NCBI GenBank assembly: GCA_013334855.1
Contig: JAAXWU010000011.1
Location: forward strand, 1 to 36,153
Length of the DNA: 36,153 nucleotides
Source: Chlorobaculum sp.
GTDB taxonomy: Bacteria; Bacteroidota; Chlorobiia; Chlorobiales; Chlorobiaceae
Reading direction: 5' to 3'
The notes beneath the pieces were generated by a model. It made no database searches. It was not told the DNA's origin and saw nothing but the letters and a program-made list of their open reading frames with translations. Positions 6,443 to 13,610 of this stretch are shown piece by piece; position 1 is the stretch's first letter, and every line of letters begins with the position of its first letter. A program made the translations under genes and the position numbers.

Positions 6443-9415
6443 ATGGCGCAGCAAAAGGTTCAAATCATCAAGGTGCTTATTGCTTCTCCCGGCGATGTTG
6501 CGGAGGAGCGGAAAATCGTGGCTGAAGAGATCGGCAAGTGGAATATTGCCAACAAGGAGGTCTGGAACATCGTGCTTGAGGCGGTGATGTGGGAAACCCA
6601 TGCCCACGCGGCTTCCGGGGAGAGGGCGCAGGGGATTCTCAATGCGCAGATTGTCGATTCTTGCGATTTTGCCATCGCTATGTTCCATTCGCGAATCGGC
6701 ACCGATACCGGTTTTTTCCCCGGCGGCGCGGTCGAAGAGGTGGAGCGAATGCTTGCGAAAAAGAAGCAGGTAATGTGCTTTTTCTCCGGGATGCCAGTGT
6801 CCATTGGCGCTGATCTCGATCAGCTCAAGGCGGTCAGAGCGTTCAAGGCTGAAATGCAATCGAAAGCGCTCTGTCCCGACTATGCCGACCTGAACGAATT
6901 CAGAACAAAAGTGGCGTTACAGCTTTCGCTTGCGCTGAAAGAGCGCATGGGCGTTTTGGATGAGGCTTTGGCGAGTTATCAGGGTTTGCTGAAGCGGGAG
7001 TTTGAAAATCTCAATCTCTCCGGCTCGTCGGCGATTGCGGCTTTTTCGGTGCCGCTGTCCGAAACCTTCGTGTCGTTGAGCCTCTCCGACACTATGCGCG
7101 GCGAAGCGCATCTATGCGGTGAACTCTCCGGCGACGCCATGCTGGACGGCAATCGTATCCGCACGCCTGAAGAGGTGATGAAGCTCGTGTTCAGGAACTA
7201 TCGTCTTTTACTGGTTATCGGCAATCCCGGATCGGGCAAGACTACTCTGCTGAAATATTACGCTTTATCGTGCCTCAACGGAGGGCATGAGGCGTTCGGA
7301 TTCACCTCGCCCGTGCCGGTGTTCTGGCTGCCGTTGCGCGAGATGATGCGTGGCGACGATGGCTACGGTTCGCTTGCGCTCAATCTCGCTCGCTGGTGCA
7401 AGCGAAATTGTCTCGATGAGGTGACGCCGCAGTACGCTTCCGGGTGGCTCGATGCGTCGGAATCGCTGGTGCTGCTCGATGGACTGGACGAAGTCAGCGA
7501 GGTGCGTGACCGCATCGAGATGTGCCGCTGGATCGACCTGATGGCGAAACGTTACGGCAAAGCCCGTTTCGTGGTGACCTCGCGCAGCACGGGTTACCGG
7601 AAGGGCGACGGTATCGAGATCGAGACGCCGCATGTTCGCGCCGACATCATGGATTTCAACGACGCGCAGCAGGCCGAGTTTCTTGGGCGCTGGTTCAGGG
7701 CGGCGTACCGGCGGGAGTTGCCGCCGAATGGTGAAGATGAAGGCAACTGGCGAAAGACGCAGGAGCGGAAAGCGGATGAAAAGGCGGCGACCATTACCGC
7801 CTATCTTGCCGAGGAACAGAACCGGAGCATCAAGACGCTTGCCGAAGTGCCGCTCTTGTTGCAGATCATGGCGCTGCTCTGGAAGGAGCATGAATACCTG
7901 CCGAGTGGCCGCATGAAGCTCTACGATGCCGCGCTGGATTATCTGCTCGACTATCGCGACCGCCTGAAAAACCTGAAGCCGTTGCTCTCCACCGACGATG
8001 CCCGCCGGGTGCTTGGGCCGGTTTCGCTCTGGATGCAGGAGGCGGTGAAGCGCGACGAGGCGAAGCGTGCGGCGGTGCATGGCAGGATGGAGGAGGTGCT
8101 GGCGACGCTGAATACGACGGTTGACGCAACGGCTTTTTGCCGGAATCTGGTTGACCGGGCAGGAGTGCTGGTTGAATATGGCGATGACGACTATGTGTTC
8201 CGTCACAAGACCTTTCGGGAGTATCTCGCCGCCGTGCAGCTCGACAAGAACATCCGTCGAACGTCGGGATTTCTGGACGGACTGGTTCCCCATTTTGGGG
8301 ATGACTGGTGGTCTGAAGTGTTCCGTTTCTTCATCGCCAGGCTCGACGATGCGGAGCTGTTCGAGCGCTTCATGCTCAAGCTGTTCGAATCGTCAGTGAC
8401 GGAGAGCCTCACGCCGAAGCAGCAGGAGTTGCTTTTGACGCTGGTGCGTGAAGCGCCGCAGAAGCAGTATGGCGAACTGATAACGAAACTGCTCGATACG
8501 ACAACCACGGCAAATCGTCAACGCTATCTGGTTGAGTGTCTCAAGACTATCGGCAAGAAGGATGCCCTCGATGCGGTACTTCAGCTTGAAAAGAGGAGTG
8601 ACAGCGGCCTCTTCATCAATCCGCTGGAACTCGACGCGCACTATATCCCGATCAGGGGAGGCGCTTTCGAATACTCCTTGACAGGGAACAAGGTGACGCT
8701 CCCGGATTTCCGGCTGGCTCGCTATCCGGTGACCAATCGGCAGTACCGCAGGTTTATCGAGTATCTGAAAACCGGCAGGATCGATGATCTTGAATTGATG
8801 CCGGTTGCGCGTTTCAGGGAAGCGCTTCTGGCTTTTGCGCAAAAAGAAGGGTTAGAGTGGCTTGCTGAAAAAACACAAGGCGATGCCGACCTTGCCGGTG
8901 AGTTCCGTTCCGGTTGTGACGACGACAAGCGATTCAATGGCGAGGAGCATCCGGTGGTTGGCGTCACCTGGTATGCTGCCCGCTCCTATTGTTTGTGGCT
9001 GTCGCTCGTGGAGAGCAAGGGGGAGTGTATCGATCGCTGTCGTTTGCCGGATGAAACCGAATGGGAGTACGCCGCAGCCGGGAAAGAGGGGCGCATCTAC
9101 CCGTGGGGTGATACCGAACCCACATCGAAACATGCCAATTATGACAGAAATGAAGGGGCAACCACGCCGGTTGGAAGCTACACTGAAGGAGCGACTCCAG
9201 AGGGGTTGTATGATATGGCAGGCAACGTCTGGGAGTGGCAGGAGAACCTGGCTGGCGATACTAACTTTCCAGGTGCCCGTGCGTTGCGCGGGGGATCGTG
9301 GGTCAACGATGCTGTCGATCTGCGCTGCTCCTCCCGGCTCAGCTACGGCCCGGGCAGCTGGATCGGCAGCGTCGGTTTTCGTGTCGTTCGCCCCAGTCTT
9401 GCCGTGGAACCCTGA
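6443..9415 (+). CDS. DUF4062-NACHT-FGE/C-lectin protein 2 (putative DGR target)
   Basis: A 990-residue paralogue of the 618-3734 product with the same architecture. DUF4062 is at about 8-115 (IKVLIASPGDVAEER). NACHT has P-loop GNPGSGKT at 260-267 and Walker B LVLLDGLDEV near 342-351, with the FRHKTFREYLAAVQ motif closing the STAND part. The FGE-like domain runs from about 755 (DFRLARYPVTN) to the C-terminus. It is the most divergent copy; the segment before the FGE core is shorter than in copies 1 and 3. The first ~20 codons and the leader are almost identical to copy 3, while the rest differs strongly, indicating recombination or conversion. A chimeric avd-like gene follows 65 bases downstream and is probably cotranscribed. 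A role as a diversifying sensor of foreign or self ligands is inference from the architecture. Confidence 0.92.
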   Translation: MAQQKVQIIKVLIASPGDVAEERKIVAEEIGKWNIANKEVWNIVLEAVMWETHAHAASGERAQGILNAQIVDSCDFAIAMFHSRIGTDTGFFPGGAVEEVERMLAKKKQVMCFFSGMPVSIGADLDQLKAVRAFKAEMQSKALCPDYADLNEFRTKVALQLSLALKERMGVLDEALASYQGLLKREFENLNLSGSSAIAAFSVPLSETFVSLSLSDTMRGEAHLCGELSGDAMLDGNRIRTPEEVMKLVFRNYRLLLVIGNPGSGKTTLLKYYALSCLNGGHEAFGFTSPVPVFWLPLREMMRGDDGYGSLALNLARWCKRNCLDEVTPQYASGWLDASESLVLLDGLDEVSEVRDRIEMCRWIDLMAKRYGKARFVVTSRSTGYRKGDGIEIETPHVRADIMDFNDAQQAEFLGRWFRAAYRRELPPNGEDEGNWRKTQERKADEKAATITAYLAEEQNRSIKTLAEVPLLLQIMALLWKEHEYLPSGRMKLYDAALDYLLDYRDRLKNLKPLLSTDDARRVLGPVSLWMQEAVKRDEAKRAAVHGRMEEVLATLNTTVDATAFCRNLVDRAGVLVEYGDDDYVFRHKTFREYLAAVQLDKNIRRTSGFLDGLVPHFGDDWWSEVFRFFIARLDDAELFERFMLKLFESSVTESLTPKQQELLLTLVREAPQKQYGELITKLLDTTTTANRQRYLVECLKTIGKKDALDAVLQLEKRSDSGLFINPLELDAHYIPIRGGAFEYSLTGNKVTLPDFRLARYPVTNRQYRRFIEYLKTGRIDDLELMPVARFREALLAFAQKEGLEWLAEKTQGDADLAGEFRSGCDDDKRFNGEEHPVVGVTWYAARSYCLWLSLVESKGECIDRCRLPDETEWEYAAAGKEGRIYPWGDTEPTSKHANYDRNEGATTPVGSYTEGATPEGLYDMAGNVWEWQENLAGDTNFPGARALRGGSWVNDAVDLRCSSRLSYGPGSWIGSVGFRVVRPSLAVEP
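9302..9373 (+). other. DGR-type variable region of paralogue 2
   Basis: This 72-nt segment has the same phase and length as the other two. The variable codons again keep the third base (C, T or G) seen in the paralogues while positions 1 and 2 differ. Flanks are RGGSW codons upstream and GFRVVRPS codons downstream. The variable blocks read VNDAVD and LSYGPGSWIGSV. Confidence 0.88.
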
Positions 9416-9417
9416 CA

Positions 9418-9475
9418 ATCTGATATCTGATAATCTGAAATCTGAAAATCTGAAATCTGAAAATCTGAAAAAGGA
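9418..9475 (+). repeat. Short direct repeats between NACHT gene and avd-like gene
   Basis: The spacer is built of AATCTGAAA/TCTGATA-like repeats. The equivalent spacer at about 13107-13149 is the same but lacks one 15-bp unit (TCTGAAATCTGAAAA), a typical slippage difference. The spacer ends with the AAGGAG ribosome binding site of the next gene. Confidence 0.75.
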
Positions 9476-9480
9476 GAATC

Positions 9481-9834
9481 GTGGCCAGTCAGGAGATGCT
9501 CATCGTGAAAAAGTCCTACGACTTTTCGAAATGGCTGCTGAACCATACGGGAAAATTTCCGAAAAGTTACCGCTTCAGCGTAGCCGTGCGCCTTGAAAAT
9601 ACCATGCTTGAGTTCACCGACACCCTCGCCCTCGTCGGACGCCTTCTCGCCGACCCCGAATCGCTGCTCCACAAAGCCACCGGCTGGATGCTCCGCGAAG
9701 TCGGCAAACGCGACCAGCCCGTCCTCGAAGCCTTCCTCGCCCGCCACGCCCCCGCCATGCCGCGCACCGCGCTACGCTACGCCATCGAGCGCTTGCCGGA
9801 GGAGCAACGAAAGCAGTATTTGAAGAAGAGTTGA
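9481..9834 (+). CDS. avd: Chimeric gene: Avd-like N-terminus fused to AlkD C-terminus (copy 1)
   Basis: Product of 117 residues starting at GTG, five bases after a good AAGGAG site. Residues 1 to about 46 (IVKKSYDFSKWLLNHTGKF, then PKSYRFSVAVRLENTMLEF) match the start of the bacterial Avd/four-helix-bundle family, the accessory protein that assists the DGR reverse transcriptase. From about TDTLALVGRLLADPE onward the product is the last 72 residues of the neighbouring AlkD-like protein, keeping its GWMLREVGKRD helix. The DNA joint is near 9613-9624, where both parents share TTC(G/A)CCGACACC. Overall length is near that of normal Avd proteins, so two HEAT helices replace the last helices of the bundle. 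It may be a broken relic or a functional hybrid; the sequence does not decide. The stop leads straight into a heptamer array. Confidence 0.8.
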   Translation: MASQEMLIVKKSYDFSKWLLNHTGKFPKSYRFSVAVRLENTMLEFTDTLALVGRLLADPESLLHKATGWMLREVGKRDQPVLEAFLARHAPAMPRTALRYAIERLPEEQRKQYLKKS

Positions 9835-9874
9835 TAATGGATAATGGATAATGGATAATGGATAATGGATAATG
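9833..9874 (+). repeat. Heptanucleotide tandem array (TAATGGA)n
   Basis: About six units start at the stop codon of the first chimeric avd-like gene, in the same position relative to the alkD 3' end as the array at 6268. It is shorter by about three units, as expected from slippage after duplication. Confidence 0.9.
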
Positions 9875-9919
9875 AAAGACGACGAAGAGGCGAGCGTCTT
9901 TTATTTGTAGTTCTGCATT

Positions 9920-9987
9920 TATAATTCATGATTTGTCAGTAATTTCCCTCTTGTCCGGTCGTGCTGTCAAACTCATTCCCCTGAATT
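9920..9987 (+). promoter_or_regulatory. Conserved leader and -10 box of NACHT paralogue 3
   Basis: The TATAAT box at 9920-9925 lies 68 bases before the ATG. The leader is nearly identical to that of paralogue 2, with a few substitutions such as GTAGTTCTGC for GTATTTCAGC. It has no Shine-Dalgarno match and the same in-frame TGA six bases before the ATG. Confidence 0.5.
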
Positions 9988-12900
9988 ATGGCGCAGCAAA
10001 ATGTTCAAATCATCAAGGTGCTTATTGCTTCTCCCGGCGATGTTGCGGAAGAGCGAAGAATAGCGGAAACTGTAGTTCATGAGTGGAACACTCGCCATGA
10101 TGGAAAAGAGGGTATCTGGTTGAAACCTGTGTTGTGGGAACTGGATACTGCGCCGGAAACGGGAGAGAGGCCACAAGAGATCATCAACGGGCAGATCGTG
10201 GATGAGTGCCATTGCGCCATCGGTATTTTCTGGACGCGAATCGGCACTGATACCGGTGTCGCTCCAGGTGGGGCAGTTGAAGAGATAGAGAGATTAGTAA
10301 AAACGAAAAAACCGGTGATGATCTACTTTTCAGATATACCGGTTTCGCGTTCTAAAATAGATAAAAAGCAGGAGACAAAACTCGATAAATTCAAAGCGAA
10401 AATCAGAAAGAAAAACCTTGCACATGGTTATTCAGACCTCAAGGACTTTCGGAATGATCTTGCCCGGCATCTCGATTTACAAATTACCGGATGGTTTTGC
10501 GATTCTGATTCTGTGCCTGAAAAAATTATAGAATTGGATTTCGCTGTTGACCTTCAGCGATATAAAACTGCGCTGAAAAATGAACTTGGGACGATTCGTA
10601 TTCTTGGGTTGCCGGGTATCGAGCGGATCGATGTGAATCTCGATGAGCAGACTTTCGTGCCGTTGCGCTTTTCGAGGCGGCATGAGTTGCCGGTATCACC
10701 CGGAGACGTAATGCCGAAAGAGCGGTTTGGTGAGGAGGCGCTTGAGCCGGACAGGGTTATGAAGCTTGCCTTCGAACATCGGCGGATGCTGCTCGTGATT
10801 GGCGATGCCGGGGCCGGGAAAACAACGCTTCTGCAATATTATGCGCTCTCCTGCCTCGATGGTTCGCGCTTTGACAGGCTTGGTTTTTCGGCATCGGTCA
10901 ACGTTTTTTACTTGCCGTTGCGCGAGGTCGAGCAGGAGCGCTCGTTGCCGGAGAATCTTGCCTTGTGGGCAAAGCGGCATCACCGGACGATCAATGCGGC
11001 GGCTTTCGAGCATTGGCTTGGTTCCGGCAATACCCTCGTGCTGTTTGACGGACTTGATGAGATCGGCGTTTCCGAGGAGCGGAAAAAGATGTGCGGCTGG
11101 ATCGACGGTGCGTGGAGCGGGTTCGAGCATGTTCGCTTCGTCATTACCTCTCGCCGTTCCGGTTATCGCAAGGAGGACGGGGTGGAACTGCAAGCCGATT
11201 ATGAGCAGGTCGATGTGCTCGATTTCACCGCTGAACAGCAGGAGCGCTTTCTGAAGAACTGGTTCAATGCCGCCCTGTTGCGCGACACGCCGGACGAGGG
11301 TATTTCGGCAGAGGAGTGGCCGGAGATGGCCAATGCCAAAGCCGAAGCGAAAACAGTGAAGATCATCGCGCATCTGAAGGAGGAGAAGAACCGGGGGTTG
11401 AAGCAGATCGCGGCTATTCCGATGATTCTCCAGATCATGGCCATTCTCTGGAAGCGTGACGAGTACCTGCCCGAAACCCGTGAAAAGCTTTACAGCTCGG
11501 TGCTCGACTACCTGCTGGAACTCAGGGACAAACACAAGGATATAAAGGCTCCGATGAGCGCCGAGCGGTCGCGGATGGTGCTGGAACCGGTTGCGCTCTG
11601 GATGCAGGAGGAGCTGAAAAAGGACGAAGTCGGTCGCGAACAGATGCACGAGAGGATGCAGAAGGAACTCGACGGCATGGTTGGCCGCAACTTCACCCCG
11701 CCTCCGGCGGATGAGTTCGGCCGACACCTGGTCGATCGGGCGGCCTTGCTGGTCGAACTCGGAACCCGCTCGAAAACCTATCTGTTCCGGCACAAGACCT
11801 TCCGGGAGTATCTGGCCGGAGTCGATCTGGTGCGTAAGGTTTTGCGTGATCCAAACCGTTTAGACGCTTTTCTTGCAGATTTCGGTAACGGTTGGTCGGA
11901 TGAGATGCTGCGAACCTTCATGGCCAATGCTGATGCCGAAAGTTTCGATCTCATAATGGATAAACTTTTCGATGAGAAGTTTAACATCGAATGGAATCAG
12001 AATCAGAGGTTGCTGCTCTTCTCCCTCATCGACGAGGCCCCGCTTCGAAAAGTCGATGCGCTGTGTCGTCGCCTGCTTGAGCCTAACACGGCGGCTCGGC
12101 AGTTCATGATGCTCGATTGCCTGAACGAAACCGCTATGCCCGAAGCCATTGTTGCTTTGCAGAATTTTCTTAAAAGCGGGCTTACAAAGAACAGGAAGTT
12201 GATGGATAAGGCAAGAGAGGTATATGTTTCGTTAAACAACCGGACAGGAAAAGAAAATGTATCGAGCAGGAAAACCGCCATGCCCGTGATCGGGAAATCG
12301 GGTGTTCTGGAGCCATTCTTCGAAAATCCTTTCGAGAAGGATGCCCGCTACCTCCTGATTCCGGGCAACGGAACCAATGTTCGAGACACCTTCTTTGCCC
12401 GCTACCCCGTGACCAACAGGCTCTACCGGCGCTTTATCGACTACCTGCAATCGAAAAATCCGGACTTTGAGTCGCTTTTTCCGGCATCGGGATTCAGTAA
12501 AGTATTGCTGGGAATAGCGAACAACCAGGAATGGGATAAAGGCTTTGCGGAATATCTGAAGAAGGGGAAAAACGACCTTGCCGGTCTGTTCCGTTCAAGT
12601 GAAGATGAAGACCGGAAATTCGGTGGTGATGACCAGCCGGTGGTCAGCATCACCTGGTATGCCGCCCGCTCCTATTGTTTGTGGTTGTCGCTCGTGGAGA
12701 GCAAGGGGAAGAACCGCGATCTCTATCGTCTGCCGGATGAAACTGAATGGGAGTACGCCGCAGCCGGAAAGGAGAGGCGCGAATATCCGTGGGGTAAAGC
12801 TGAACCAACGCCGAAACTGGCCAATTATGACAAGAGCAATATCGGAGCGACCACGCCGGTCGGCAGCTATCCCGAAGGAGCAACGCCGGAAGGGCTGTAC

Positions 12901-13104
12901 GACATGGCAGGCAACGTCTGGGAGTGGCAGGAGAATCGTTACGGGCATGAAAAGTATCCTGACGCCCGTGCGTTGCGCGGGGGTTCGTGGTACATCAATT
13001 CTGTCAATCTGCGCTGCTCCTCCCGGATCATCTGCTACCCGGGCGGCGGGGACTCCTACATCGGTTTTCGTGTCGTTCGCCCCAGTCTTGCCGTGGAACC
13101 CTGA
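9988..13104 (+). CDS. DUF4062-NACHT-FGE/C-lectin protein 3 (putative DGR target)
   Basis: A 1038-residue paralogue, the same length as copy 1. DUF4062 covers about 8-115; the P-loop GDAGAGKT is at 272-279, Walker B LVLFDGLDEI is near 350-359, and the FRHKTFREYLAG motif is present. The FGE-like domain starts near 801 (TFFARYPVTN) and ends RALRGGSW...LRCSSR...GFRVVRP. The protein is a mosaic: its first ~20 codons and leader match copy 2, whereas most of the rest, including the stretch NRLYRRFIDYLQSKNPD, matches copy 1. The region about 10260-10620 is visibly more AT-rich than its flanks, hinting at a separate origin. A second avd-like chimera follows 50 bases downstream with its own AAGGAG site. 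Function as a diversifying conflict-system sensor is inferred. Confidence 0.92.
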   Translation: MAQQNVQIIKVLIASPGDVAEERRIAETVVHEWNTRHDGKEGIWLKPVLWELDTAPETGERPQEIINGQIVDECHCAIGIFWTRIGTDTGVAPGGAVEEIERLVKTKKPVMIYFSDIPVSRSKIDKKQETKLDKFKAKIRKKNLAHGYSDLKDFRNDLARHLDLQITGWFCDSDSVPEKIIELDFAVDLQRYKTALKNELGTIRILGLPGIERIDVNLDEQTFVPLRFSRRHELPVSPGDVMPKERFGEEALEPDRVMKLAFEHRRMLLVIGDAGAGKTTLLQYYALSCLDGSRFDRLGFSASVNVFYLPLREVEQERSLPENLALWAKRHHRTINAAAFEHWLGSGNTLVLFDGLDEIGVSEERKKMCGWIDGAWSGFEHVRFVITSRRSGYRKEDGVELQADYEQVDVLDFTAEQQERFLKNWFNAALLRDTPDEGISAEEWPEMANAKAEAKTVKIIAHLKEEKNRGLKQIAAIPMILQIMAILWKRDEYLPETREKLYSSVLDYLLELRDKHKDIKAPMSAERSRMVLEPVALWMQEELKKDEVGREQMHERMQKELDGMVGRNFTPPPADEFGRHLVDRAALLVELGTRSKTYLFRHKTFREYLAGVDLVRKVLRDPNRLDAFLADFGNGWSDEMLRTFMANADAESFDLIMDKLFDEKFNIEWNQNQRLLLFSLIDEAPLRKVDALCRRLLEPNTAARQFMMLDCLNETAMPEAIVALQNFLKSGLTKNRKLMDKAREVYVSLNNRTGKENVSSRKTAMPVIGKSGVLEPFFENPFEKDARYLLIPGNGTNVRDTFFARYPVTNRLYRRFIDYLQSKNPDFESLFPASGFSKVLLGIANNQEWDKGFAEYLKKGKNDLAGLFRSSEDEDRKFGGDDQPVVSITWYAARSYCLWLSLVESKGKNRDLYRLPDETEWEYAAAGKERREYPWGKAEPTPKLANYDKSNIGATTPVGSYPEGATPEGLYDMAGNVWEWQENRYGHEKYPDARALRGGSWYINSVNLRCSSRIICYPGGGDSYIGFRVVRPSLAVEP
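12991..13062 (+). other. DGR-type variable region of paralogue 3
   Basis: This 72-nt segment is collinear with those of copies 1 and 2, with invariant third codon positions and variable first and second positions. Its blocks read YINSVN and IICYPGGGDSYI around the constant LRCSSR. The flanks before and after are almost identical to copy 1 and copy 2, so divergence is confined to this segment. Confidence 0.88.
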
Positions 13105-13154
13105 CAATCTGATATCTGATAATCTGAAATCTGAAAATCTGAAAAAGGAGAATC

Positions 13155-13505
13155 GTGGCCAGTCAGGAGATGCTCATCGTGAAAAAGTCCTACGACTTTT
13201 CGAAATGGCTGCTGAACCATACGGGAAAATTTCCGAAAAGTTACCGCTTCAGCGTAGCCGTGCGACTTGAAAATACCATGCTTGAGTTCACCGAACTTGT
13301 CGCGGTGGCCAACATGCGAGCCGCCAAACGGTCGCTGCTCCACAAAGCCACCGGCAGGATGCTCCGCGAAGTCGGCAAACGCGACCAGCCCGTCCTCGGA
13401 GCCTTCCTCGCCCGCCACGCCCCCGCCATGCCCCGCACAGCGTTACGCTACGCCATCGAGCGCTTGCCGGAGGAAGAGCGGAAGGGGTGGTTGAAGAGGG
13501 GGTGA
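13155..13505 (+). CDS. avd: Chimeric gene: Avd-like N-terminus fused to AlkD C-terminus (copy 2)
   Basis: Product of 116 residues from a GTG start behind AAGGAG. Its first ~46 residues are identical to the first chimera, but it keeps more of Avd (TELVAVANMRAAKR) before switching to AlkD sequence at SLLHKATG. The DNA joint lies in TCGCTGCTCCACAAAGCC (13332-13349), 42 bases further into alkD than the joint of the first chimera, so the two fusions arose separately or one was later reshaped. The AlkD Trp in GWMLREVG is Arg here (GRMLREVG), so the tail is not under the same constraint. The Avd half still includes the FPKSYRF and RLENTMLEF helices. No reverse transcriptase follows, unlike complete DGRs. 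It is a relic or hybrid. Confidence 0.8.
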   Translation: MASQEMLIVKKSYDFSKWLLNHTGKFPKSYRFSVAVRLENTMLEFTELVAVANMRAAKRSLLHKATGRMLREVGKRDQPVLGAFLARHAPAMPRTALRYAIERLPEEERKGWLKRG

Positions 13506-13610
13506 AACAATGAAGCTGGATACAGCAGGGATAGCTATTGATATGGTAATTTTCTTCAAGTTTCACATATTCCTTAATCACATCGTTTTCTTTGTCAAAA
13601 TAACCCGTTC

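Noticed and set aside
13506-13610. Template repeat or RNA of a DGR between the second avd-like gene and the ATPase gene
   Set aside because: The 105-bp spacer has no similarity to the variable regions or to the constant LRCSSR block.
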